This document shows positions 1 to 5,359 of a DNA stretch of 6,329 bases, in pieces (position 1 is the first letter of the stretch; the number at the start of each line of letters is the position of its first letter). This DNA is from Chloroflexota bacterium (GTDB lineage: Bacteria > Chloroflexota > UBA6077). A program made the position numbers and the translations under genes. A model generated the notes under the pieces. It was not told the origin of the DNA and made no database searches. It saw only the letters and a list, made by a program, of their open reading frames with translations. The stretch is from positions 1 to 6,329 of the forward strand of contig JAJYKO010000348.1 in the NCBI GenBank assembly GCA_021788565.1, read 5' to 3'.

Positions 1-61
1 GCAAGCCACAGTGATGCAACGTCCGCATGGTTCAGGAGGGAGGGCAGATGGGGTTACAGTC

Positions 62-210
62 GGGGAGGGCGCGTGAGGCTGCGCTCGCTCGCCTCACGTC
101 CCGGCGAGCCACCTCGTGAAGGCACGCCGACCATCTCTCTCGGGACGACCCGGGTGGAAATGGTGGCCGTTAGCGATGTGGCGGCTCGGCAGGAGCCTCG
201 CCCTCCCGGG
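62..210. repeat. GC-rich dispersed repeat element (REGEAPAEP-type) bounded by 9-bp inverted repeats
   Basis: The stretch begins with GGGAGGGCG (63-71) and ends with the reverse complement CGCCCTCCC (199-207), so it looks like a small non-coding element with inverted ends. The right end (about 184-209), read on the reverse strand, translates as REGEAPAEPP. I recall this motif from spurious proteins predicted over dispersed repeats in many environmental genomes; this is recollection, not a search. Inside lie two competing hairpins: CGTGAGGC (72-79) with GCCTCACG (91-98), and GCTCGCC (87-93) with GGCGAGC (103-109). I see no transposase and no clear target-site duplication. The exact limits are uncertain. 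Confidence 0.55.
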
Positions 211-255
211 TTGTGATCCCACCTACTTGGTTTCCCGATACCTGCCGTCATCTGC

Positions 256-284
256 TTGACGTCGCGTTTTCCGCGACGCATAAT
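256..284 (+). promoter_or_regulatory. Sigma-70-like promoter of the sdpR-sdpI operon
   Basis: A -35 box TTGACG (256-261) and a -10 box CATAAT (279-284) are separated by 17 bp, close to the housekeeping consensus. TAATAT (281-286) is an alternative -10. Transcription would start near 291, leaving a 5' leader of about 30 nt before the ATG at 322. The spacer is filled by a perfect inverted repeat (260-278), and a second inverted repeat overlaps the -10 box (284-305), so the promoter is probably repressed by the ArsR-type protein it drives. Confidence 0.6.
260..278. promoter_or_regulatory. Inverted repeat in the promoter spacer, candidate operator
   Basis: CGTCGCG (260-266) and CGCGACG (272-278) form a perfect 7-bp inverted repeat around TTTTC. 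It lies exactly between the -35 and -10 boxes, where a bound dimer would block RNA polymerase. It could instead be an incidental hairpin, but its position makes an operator the simpler reading. Confidence 0.45.
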
Positions 285-305
285 ATTTCGGTGGTTGGCG
301 AAATA
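284..305. promoter_or_regulatory. Second inverted repeat at -10/+1, candidate SdpR operator
   Basis: TATTTCG (284-290) and CGAAATA (299-305) form a perfect 7-bp inverted repeat with an 8-bp spacer. It starts in the -10 region and covers the expected transcription start. ArsR-family repressors usually bind AT-containing dyads of about this size over their own promoters, so this is the better candidate of the two for autorepression. That assignment is inferred from position only. Confidence 0.45.
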
Positions 306-321
306 CCGAAGGAGATGGCAG

Positions 322-612
322 ATGTCCATCAACGACGTCTTTAGAGCGCTCAGCGACCCGACGAGGCGCCAGGTCCTCCGTCTGCTCCAGGCCCGGGACA
401 TGACGGCTGGCGAGATCGCGGAGCAGTTCCCGCTGGCCAAGTCTACCCTCTCGGGGCACTTCAACGTGCTCAAGCAGGCGGGGTTGATCGTCACCGAGCG
501 CCAGGGCACCACCATCGTCTACAGCCTGGATGTCTCCGCCTTCGAGGAGGCAACGGCCGCCGTGATGGAGCTGTTCGGCGTGGGCAAGGAAAGGAGCGAG
601 CAGAGTGTTTAG
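322..612 (+). CDS. sdpR: ArsR/SmtB-family winged-helix repressor, SdpR-like
   Basis: A small DNA-binding repressor of 96 residues, typical for the family. Residues 5-16 (VFRALSDPTRRQ) form the signature first helix. MTAGEIAEQF (27-36) and LAKSTLSGHFNVLKQAG (38-54) form the helix-turn-helix, and 55-69 the beta wing ending IVYSL. The metal-binding ELCVCDL motif of true ArsR/SmtB sensors is absent, as in SdpR-type autorepressors. I chose ATG 322 because AAGGAG (309-314) sits at the right distance; the in-frame TTG at 256 lacks a ribosome site and is itself the -35 box. The downstream gene overlaps by 8 bp and encodes an SdpI-family membrane protein. In B. subtilis, SdpI sequesters SdpR at the membrane when toxin is present, relieving repression; the same circuit is inferred here. 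A general ArsR regulator of another membrane function remains possible. Confidence 0.85.
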   Translation: MSINDVFRALSDPTRRQVLRLLQARDMTAGEIAEQFPLAKSTLSGHFNVLKQAGLIVTERQGTTIVYSLDVSAFEEATAAVMELFGVGKERSEQSV

Positions 613-1285
613 GATAAGCTGGAAATCCGAGCTACCCAACTGGATACTGATCGCCGGAATGTTTCTCCTGGCGGCGATAACGTGGCCTTCCGCCCCGAAT
701 CGGATCCCCGTCCACTGGAACATATACGGCCAGGTCGACCGCTACGGCGGCAAGGTCGAGGGGCTGCTTGTAGTCCCGCTGATTGCGCTGGGCGTCTACA
801 TCCTGTTGCTGTTCATGCCGAGGATCGACCCGGGTCGCGCTAACTATCAGCGGTTTGCCGGTGCCTACTCTACCATCCGGATTGCCGTCACCGCTTTGTT
901 GGCGGTTATCTACGGCGTTACCAACCTCTGGATACGCGGGTATCGGGTCGACATGTCGGTCGTGGTCATGCTGGCTGTGGGCGCCCTTCTGATCGTGATC
1001 GGAAACCTTATGGGGAAGATCCGCCCCAACTGGTTCGTCGGGATCAGAACGCCCTGGACGATCTCCAGCAAGGCATCCTGGACGAAGACCCATCGCCTGG
1101 GTGGGCGGTTGTTCATCGTGATGGGCCTGGCCTTCATCGCCGCGGGGGTCGCGCGGGCACCCTGGTTGGGCATCGTGGCCGTTGCCATAATGGTGGGGAG
1201 TATCGTCTGGATGTTCGTTTACTCCTACCTGGTGTGGCGTGACGACCCGAACAAACTGCCGCCGGCCGGCACCCTGCCGGAGTAG
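605..1285 (+). CDS. sdpI: SdpI-family integral membrane protein (DUF1648 plus SdpI domain)
   Basis: A 226-residue membrane protein. The N-terminal DUF1648 region has IPVHWN at 34-39 followed by GQVD (42-45). The C-terminal SdpI signature is very clear: RPNWFVGIRTPWT at 140-152 and WTKTHRLGG at 159-167. About six membrane segments can be seen, near 12-27, 53-71, 91-110, 117-136, 168-184 and 187-210. In B. subtilis, SdpI gives immunity to the SdpC killing factor and also relays its presence to SdpR. The GTG start at 605 lies inside the end of sdpR and is preceded by AAGGAG (591-596), so translation is probably coupled. No SdpC toxin gene is in this window, so the role here may be immunity to other strains, envelope stress sensing, or something else. 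Many genomes carry such pairs without the toxin. Confidence 0.88.
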   Translation: MFRISWKSELPNWILIAGMFLLAAITWPSAPNRIPVHWNIYGQVDRYGGKVEGLLVVPLIALGVYILLLFMPRIDPGRANYQRFAGAYSTIRIAVTALLAVIYGVTNLWIRGYRVDMSVVVMLAVGALLIVIGNLMGKIRPNWFVGIRTPWTISSKASWTKTHRLGGRLFIVMGLAFIAAGVARAPWLGIVAVAIMVGSIVWMFVYSYLVWRDDPNKLPPAGTLPE

Positions 1286-1296
1286 GTGGAGCCGTT

Positions 1297-1326
1297 GGCG
1301 GGCCGGCAGAGCCGCCGGCCCCTACA
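1297..1326. repeat. GC-rich palindromic repeat unit 1; possible terminator of the sdp operon
   Basis: GGGCCGGC (1300-1307) and GCCGGCCC (1314-1321) pair around a 6-nt loop, and the unit ends CCCCTACA. It begins 12 bp after the sdpI stop codon and is followed by a purine-rich stretch rather than a T-run, so it is at most an imperfect terminator. The same stem recurs at 1416-1437, marking it as a copy of a repeat family rather than a gene-specific signal. Confidence 0.6.
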
Positions 1327-1383
1327 AAAGTAAAAAGGCGCGCCAGTTCAGGATCACGGGCCAAAGACCCCGCGGGTTTGGTC

Positions 1384-1474
1384 GAGGCGGGCCGGCAGGG
1401 ACAATGGGACGAGGCGGGCCGGCAGGGACGCCGGCCCCTACAACGGGTGTAGGGGCGGCCGTCTCTGGCCGCCC
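1384..1474. repeat. Cluster of GC-rich palindromic repeat units 2-4
   Basis: The 19-bp string GAGGCGGGCCGGCAGGGAC occurs exactly twice, at 1384-1402 (truncated unit) and 1411-1429 (full unit), 27 bp apart. The full unit folds as GGGCCGGC (1416-1423) with GCCGGCCC (1430-1437). A fourth unit in opposite orientation follows: GGGCGGCC (1453-1460) pairs with GGCCGCCC (1467-1474), again with a 6-nt loop. Their outer ends GCCCCTACA (1434-1442) and TGTAGGGGC (1448-1456) are inverted copies, so the units stand head to head. This is typical of REP/BIME-like intergenic elements. Confidence 0.7.
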
Positions 1475-1720
1475 GCATCCGGGGGAACTACCCAATCAAC
1501 GAGTTAATGTCCATCAGCGGGTGGTCGTGGGGGCGACCGGCTGAAGCCTAGATTCCAGGATCCAACAGGTCCGGGATCCAACAGGCGGGGTGTGACGGGG
1601 CACCAGTGTAGGGGCGGCGGGGAGACCTCCCCACTTCGTTGACCCTTGCTGATGCGTGTATATTGGTGGTATCCCAGCCCCGTAAAGAAAATCGACGCAT
1701 CTGAAGCGAGGAGGAGCGAC
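1475..1720. other. Intergenic stretch with no credible gene; tandem repeat and one more palindromic unit
   Basis: I find no reading frame here that resembles a protein. GGATCCAACAGG is repeated at 1558-1569 and 1574-1585 with a 16-bp period. Another unit starting TGTAGGGGC (1607-1615) is followed by GGGGAG (1619-1624) facing CTCCCC (1627-1632). A promoter for the downstream enzyme is expected here. TTCGTT (1635-1640) and TATATT (1659-1664), 18 bp apart, are the best pair I can see, but the match is weak. An in-frame TTG at 1646 would extend the downstream protein by 25 residues that do not fit the family. Confidence 0.5.
1709..1714 (+). promoter_or_regulatory. Ribosome binding site fixing the TTG start at 1721
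   Basis: AGGAGG, inside a GAGGAGGAG run (1708-1716), lies 6 nt before TTG 1721. No ATG exists near this point in the frame, and the next one falls at residue 40, inside the cofactor-binding domain, so this site decides for the rare TTG start. Confidence 0.75.
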
Positions 1721-3361
1721 TTGAAGGGCTCAGCCGCGGTAGCTACCATCCTAAAGCAGGAAGGGGTGGATTGCCTCTTCTGTTTCCCCGTCAATGCGAT
1801 CATCGATGCCGCTGCGGAGGTGGGGATACGCCCCATCATGGCGCGAACCGAGCGGACGGTCATCGGCATGGCCGACGGCTACTCGCGCGTCACCAACGGC
1901 CGGAAGATCGGCGTCTGCGCGGCCCAGCACGGCCCGGGAGTAGAGAACTCGTTCGGCGGCATCGCCCAAGTATATTCCGATTCCTCTCCGATCCTTTTCC
2001 TGCCCGGCGGGGTGGCCCAGAACCGACTCGGGGCGGAGCCCAACTTCGACGCCGTCCAGAACTACCAGCACGTTACCAAGTGGGTGGCGCGTGTCAACCA
2101 GGCCGGCCGAATCCCAGAGTTCATGCGGAGGGCCTTCACCTACCTGCGGACAGGCAGGCCAGGCCCAGTGGCGCTGGAGCTACCGACAGATGTGACGGCG
2201 GCCAATCTGGAGGATGCAGAGTTCAGCTACAAGCCGGTCAAGGGGGCCAGAATCATGGCCGATCCGGCAGACGTCGCCGCGGCAGCGGAGGCCCTGGTAG
2301 CGGCGAAAAAACCCCTCATCGAGGCGGGAGGCGGCGTTCTCCACGCCGAGGCGTGGGCGGAGCTGGTGGAGCTGGCGGAGTTGCTGCAGGCGCCGGTGAT
2401 GACCACGCTTCCGGGCAAGAGCGCCTTTCCGGAGGACCACCCCCTTTCGTTGGGCAGTGGCGGGCTCTCGGGTCCGCGGCCCGTAGCCCGGTATCTTGAG
2501 GAGTCTGACCTGATCTTCGGCGTGGGTGCCAGTCTCTCCATCTCACCCTTTGCCGCTCCTATCCCCAGTGGCAAGGTGGCCGTGCAGCTCACGGTGGACG
2601 AGCGCGATCTGAACAAGGAGTACCCGCTGGATTACCTTCTACAGGGCGATGCCAGGCTGGTTCTCGGTCAGCTGATAGAGGAGGTGAAGCTGCGGCTCGG
2701 AGCCGAGGGCCGCAAAGGGGACGATCGGGTTGTCAGGCAGGTGAAGGCGCTCAAGGATGAGTGGCTCGACGAGTGGATGCCGAAGCTTACCTCGAACGAG
2801 GTCCCAATCAATCCGTACAGGGTCATCTGGGACGTTCAGCAGGCCGTCGATCCGAAGAACACCATCGTGACCCACGACGCGGGCAGCCCGCGGGATCAAG
2901 TGTCTCCCTTCTGGCGCGCCCTGGTTCCCAACAGCTACATCGGCTGGGGCAAATCCACCCACCTGGGATACGGCCTCCCGCTGGCCCTGGGCGCCAAAGT
3001 CGCGCGGCCCGATAAGACGGTGATAAACATCATGGGTGATGCTGCCTTCGGGATGAGCGGCCTGGAGATCGAGACGGCCGCGCGCAACCACATCGGCACC
3101 CTGACGATATTGATGAACAACTCCTGCCTGGGGGGCTACGAAAAGCACATCCCCGCCGCCACGAAGCTGTACGGCACCCGTTTCCTCACGGGCAACTATG
3201 AGAGGGTGGCCGACGGGCTCGGGGCCTACACCGAGCGGGTGGAGGCGCCCGAAGAGATCATTCCAGCCGTGAAGCGAGCGGTGAAGGTCACCACGGATGG
3301 GCGCCCCGCGCTGCTGGAGATCATCACGAAGGAGGAGAACCAGCTGTCGAAGTACTGGTAG
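1721..3361 (+). CDS. Thiamine-diphosphate-dependent enzyme (acetolactate synthase/decarboxylase superfamily)
   Basis: A cytoplasmic 546-residue enzyme of the IlvB-like family, which cleaves or joins bonds next to a 2-keto group using thiamine diphosphate. The N-terminal PYR domain (about 1-165) has the catalytic glutamate in ARTERTVIGMADGY (Glu44) and a GPG loop at 71-73. The central domain spans about 185-330. The C-terminal PP domain holds the cofactor motif GDAAFGMSG (439-447) through MNNS (465-468), with the usual 24-residue spacing. The third motif residue is Ala rather than the common Gly; from memory, oxalyl-CoA decarboxylase and 2-hydroxyacyl-CoA lyase have GDSAFGFSG here, so the local resemblance is to that branch. 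I cannot name the substrate. Starting at TTG 1721 puts the glutamate at the usual depth. An organic-anion transporter follows, so catabolism of an imported acid is plausible. No acetolactate synthase small subunit is nearby, which argues against a biosynthetic IlvB. Confidence 0.85.
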   Translation: MKGSAAVATILKQEGVDCLFCFPVNAIIDAAAEVGIRPIMARTERTVIGMADGYSRVTNGRKIGVCAAQHGPGVENSFGGIAQVYSDSSPILFLPGGVAQNRLGAEPNFDAVQNYQHVTKWVARVNQAGRIPEFMRRAFTYLRTGRPGPVALELPTDVTAANLEDAEFSYKPVKGARIMADPADVAAAAEALVAAKKPLIEAGGGVLHAEAWAELVELAELLQAPVMTTLPGKSAFPEDHPLSLGSGGLSGPRPVARYLEESDLIFGVGASLSISPFAAPIPSGKVAVQLTVDERDLNKEYPLDYLLQGDARLVLGQLIEEVKLRLGAEGRKGDDRVVRQVKALKDEWLDEWMPKLTSNEVPINPYRVIWDVQQAVDPKNTIVTHDAGSPRDQVSPFWRALVPNSYIGWGKSTHLGYGLPLALGAKVARPDKTVINIMGDAAFGMSGLEIETAARNHIGTLTILMNNSCLGGYEKHIPAATKLYGTRFLTGNYERVADGLGAYTERVEAPEEIIPAVKRAVKVTTDGRPALLEIITKEENQLSKYW

Positions 3362-3390
3362 GGAAGAGGCGCCAGCGGGACCATCACGGC

Positions 3391-3573
3391 GCTCGCGCGT
3401 CCGGCCTTCCGGCACGGCTCAGTTTCGGGATCTCCTCGTCCCCAGGTGATGCGTGGGAAGTTGGTACGCCGGTAAACCTGGCGGACCGACGCCTCTACGA
3501 GGCGAAGCCGCGCCGAGCAGAAGTAACCCCCGACTTTGCAGAGCCTGCTCAGCACTATCCCCTGTCCGGATAG
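3391..3573 (+). pseudogene. Remnant of a GGDEF (diguanylate cyclase) domain C-terminus
   Basis: In frame 1 the DNA reads LSFGISSSPGDA (3418-3453) and then LADRRLYEAK (3478-3507), before a stop at 3571-3573. This matches the end of GGDEF domains, which typically read SIGVA...P, 17 residues, then ADRALYRAK. The spacing here is exactly 17 residues between SFG and AD. The following PRRAEV takes the place of the usual GRNRV. There is no start codon, no GGDEF signature and no upstream part of the domain, so only a 3' fragment remains, starting about 30-50 bp after the enzyme's stop codon. It was presumably left by a deletion or rearrangement. The left limit is uncertain. This is from pattern recognition alone; the fragment is short, though two conserved blocks at the correct spacing make chance unlikely. 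Confidence 0.55.
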
Positions 3574-3576
3574 TGC
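3552..3576. repeat. Perfect 9-bp hairpin
   Basis: GCACTATCC (3552-3560) and GGATAGTGC (3568-3576) pair around a 7-nt loop. It overlaps the stop of the GGDEF remnant and is followed by CTCAAAGT, not a T-run. It may be a terminator belonging to the lost gene, or a binding site. Confidence 0.55.
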
Positions 3577-3581
3577 CTCAA

Positions 3582-3648
3582 AGTATCAGCAAATCTCAAG
3601 GAATGCCTCAGCATTTCTTCAGGTATCGTATTGCCACAAGCTGATACT
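3582..3648. other. Nested stem-loop, possible structured RNA or cruciform
   Basis: An outer perfect 9-bp stem, AGTATCAGC (3582-3590) with GCTGATACT (3640-3648), encloses an inner 12-bp stem, CTCAAGGAATGC (3595-3606) with GCATTTCTTCAG (3611-3622). The inner stem has one mismatch, one G.U pair and a 4-nt loop. The right arm of the inner stem is also the start of a direct repeat found again at 3732. It could be a regulatory RNA, part of a leader, or a mobile-element end. No known RNA family is recognised. Confidence 0.45.
3608..3639 (+). repeat. Imperfect direct repeat, copy 1
   Basis: TCAGCATTTCTTCAGGT (3608-3624) recurs as TCAGCATTTCCTCAGGT at 3732-3748 with one difference. A weaker match continues for about 15 bp, sharing TGCC at 3632-3635. 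The two copies are 124 bp apart and in different frames relative to each other, so a coding explanation is unlikely. Confidence 0.5.
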
Positions 3649-3731
3649 CATCGGCCGTCTGATCCCTGTTCTTGCCGTTGTCCGTCGGCGTTACTGATAG
3701 CCAAACCGAAATGGCAGCGACGGGGCATCGG

Positions 3732-3761
3732 TCAGCATTTCCTCAGGTTGCTCGTGCCGCG
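3732..3761 (+). repeat. Imperfect direct repeat, copy 2
   Basis: This second copy (core 3732-3748) matches 16 of 17 bases of the core at 3608-3624. It lies about 160 bp before the transporter start. The pair could be regulator binding sites or the ends of a small element. Confidence 0.5.
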
Positions 3762-3770
3762 ATCAGTGGA

Positions 3771-3803
3771 GGGGATGTACATTCCCCCATAGGAGGCGCC
3801 TAT
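3771..3803. promoter_or_regulatory. Two adjacent dyads upstream of the transporter, candidate operators
   Basis: GGGGA (3771-3775) and TCCCC (3783-3787) flank the palindromic core ATGTACAT (3775-3782). Immediately after, ATAGG (3789-3793) and CCTAT (3799-3803) flank AGGCG. TATAGA (3801-3806) could be a -10 box, though no good -35 box is placed 17 bp before it. This is the most likely control region for the transporter gene, with about 105 bp of leader to its start. No regulator gene for this cluster is in the window. Confidence 0.35.
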
Positions 3804-3908
3804 AGAGCACACTCACTCTCGTTCGTCACGGTCGCGATGATGCGGCCGGAATAGCAAACGGAGGCCGGTGTACGCCAGTACTGCTGAAGATAGGAGGATT
3901 GGACTACG

Positions 3909-5210
3909 ATGGCTAGTGCTGTGGTCGACGAAGAACAGCTCACAAGTAAATTGCGACGGAATGTCATCCCATTTGTGTTTCTTCTGTACGTAATCGCAAT
4001 ACTCGATCGGGTGAATGTCGGCGTCGCTGCCCTGACGATGAACAAGGAACTGGGCATATCCGCGACGGCGTTCGGAACGATTTCCGGGATTTTCTTCATC
4101 TCGTATTTCATCTTCGAAGTCCCCAGTAACGCGATCCTGTACAGGGTAGGTGCCCGAATCTGGATCGCCCGGATCATGATCACCTGGGGCATCGTGACTC
4201 TCCTGCAGGGTCTGGCCCGGGGGGCCATGGATCTGGGAATACTTCGGTTCATCCTCGGTGCGGCGGAGGCGGGCTTCTTTCCGGGCATCGTCCTCTACCT
4301 GACTTTCTGGTTCCCGGCAAGGACCTACGCGCGCGCGATAACACTCTTTGCTACTGCTGTAGCAGTCGCTAACATCGTCGGCTCACCGATCTCGGGCTGG
4401 ATAGTGGGCACTGTCGGCTGGCGCTGGGTCTTCATCCTGGAGGGGATTCCAGCGGTTATCCTCGGGATCATTACGCTGTTCGTGCTCGTAGACCGCCCGC
4501 AGAAGGCCCAGTTCCTCAGTGAAGACGAGAAGAAGTGGCTGGCTGCCCGATTGGCGGCCGAACACGAGGCGAGGCTCAAGGTGGTCAAGGTGTCGGAATG
4601 GGGAGCCCTCAAGAACGGATGGCTGTGGTACTTCGCCGTCTGCTACTTCGGCTTCGTGTTTGGCCTGTACGCCCTCGTGTTCTGGATGCCCCAGATCGTG
4701 AAGGGTCTCTCATCATCGTTCAGCACCACGCAGATAGGATTCATCACCGCCATCCCGTATATCTGTGCGGTGATCTCGATGGTCCTGGTGGCGAATCACT
4801 CCGACAAGGTGATGGAACGACGGTTCCACGCGGGGGTGCCGCTGATTGTGGCGGCGGTCGCGGCGTTCGGCCTGACTACCACTGAGAACGTCGTGGTGAG
4901 CATTATTCTTCTGTCTATCGCGACGATGGGCATCTACACCTTCCTCGCGACCTTCTGGACTTTGCCCACCGCAATTTTGGGTGAGGCCGCGGCCGCGATT
5001 GGGATCGCGCTGATCAATTCGGTAGGGAATCTGGGTGGATTCGTGGGGCCGTTCGTCATCGGTTACTTGGCGGATAGTACGCACACGATGAGCGCGGGAA
5101 TGTACGCGCTGGCTGTTATCCTGCTGATCGCCGGGGTTCTCACTGTGGCTGTACCCAAGAAGCACGAAGAGGCGGTCTCGCAGACGCCTGCTGTCGAGGC
5201 TGGTGCTTGA
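3909..5210 (+). CDS. Major facilitator transporter, anion:cation symporter (ACS) family
   Basis: A 433-residue inner-membrane transporter with about twelve membrane segments in two halves, split by a hydrophilic loop near 190-230. Family signs are clear: LDRVNVGVA (32-40) in the first segment, YFIFEVPSN (66-74) and GAR (81-83) before the second cytoplasmic loop, and RFILGAAEAGFFPG (113-126). These match the ACS family (TC 2.A.1.14), whose members, such as tartrate, 4-hydroxyphenylacetate and phthalate carriers, import small carboxylates with protons. Substrate cannot be read from the sequence. ATG 3909 is preceded by AGGAGG (3892-3897), with an 11-nt gap that is slightly long but acceptable. 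It lies between a ThDP enzyme and an unknown duplicated protein, so it probably brings in the acid they act on. The long gap upstream suggests its own promoter. Confidence 0.88.
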   Translation: MASAVVDEEQLTSKLRRNVIPFVFLLYVIAILDRVNVGVAALTMNKELGISATAFGTISGIFFISYFIFEVPSNAILYRVGARIWIARIMITWGIVTLLQGLARGAMDLGILRFILGAAEAGFFPGIVLYLTFWFPARTYARAITLFATAVAVANIVGSPISGWIVGTVGWRWVFILEGIPAVILGIITLFVLVDRPQKAQFLSEDEKKWLAARLAAEHEARLKVVKVSEWGALKNGWLWYFAVCYFGFVFGLYALVFWMPQIVKGLSSSFSTTQIGFITAIPYICAVISMVLVANHSDKVMERRFHAGVPLIVAAVAAFGLTTTENVVVSIILLSIATMGIYTFLATFWTLPTAILGEAAAAIGIALINSVGNLGGFVGPFVIGYLADSTHTMSAGMYALAVILLIAGVLTVAVPKKHEEAVSQTPAVEAGA

Positions 5211-5238
5211 CGCACCAAGAATCTTAGCGGATCGTAGA

Positions 5239-5301
5239 GGTCTCGGCCATGAAGTCCGGGTGATTGCGCGAACGGCAACCCGGTTCTTCACGGCCGAGGC
5301 C
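5239..5301. other. Long stem-loop between transporter and downstream gene
   Basis: The 16-bp arms 5239-5254 and 5286-5301 pair with one A-C mismatch and one G.U pair. Inside, CCGGGT (5256-5261) pairs with ACCCGG (5278-5283), leaving a 16-nt loop. There is no T-run after it, so a simple terminator is unlikely. It may stabilise or process the mRNA between the two genes, act as an attenuator, or be a large operator. Confidence 0.55.
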
Positions 5302-5359
5302 GCCTTGCGCTTTGCCGCGGAGTCTGGAAAGAGAGTCTATGGTTTAGAAAGGGGCTTCG

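Noticed and set aside
1384..1474. CRISPR-like repetition
   Set aside because: The repeats are short palindromic units in both orientations, unevenly spaced, with no unique spacers of constant length.
1239..1544. 101-residue + strand frame over the first gap
   Set aside because: It is composed almost wholly of palindromic repeat units and overlaps the end of sdpI.
1646..1720. Upstream TTG that would extend the ThDP enzyme by 25 residues
   Set aside because: The extension has no family resemblance or ribosome site, while 1721 has AGGAGG and gives the normal N-terminus.
2639..3415. 258-residue frame on the - strand
   Set aside because: It is antisense to the catalytic half of the ThDP enzyme; long opposite frames are common in GC-rich genes.
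3453..3644. 63-residue + strand frame in the second gap
   Set aside because: Its frame disagrees with the GGDEF remnant at the same place, and it crosses the hairpins without any protein-like features.
3672..3854. 60-residue + strand frame before the transporter
   Set aside because: No ribosome site or family resemblance; it covers the direct repeat and operator candidates.
3800..4288. 162-residue frame on the - strand
   Set aside because: It is a shadow of the transporter's first membrane segments.
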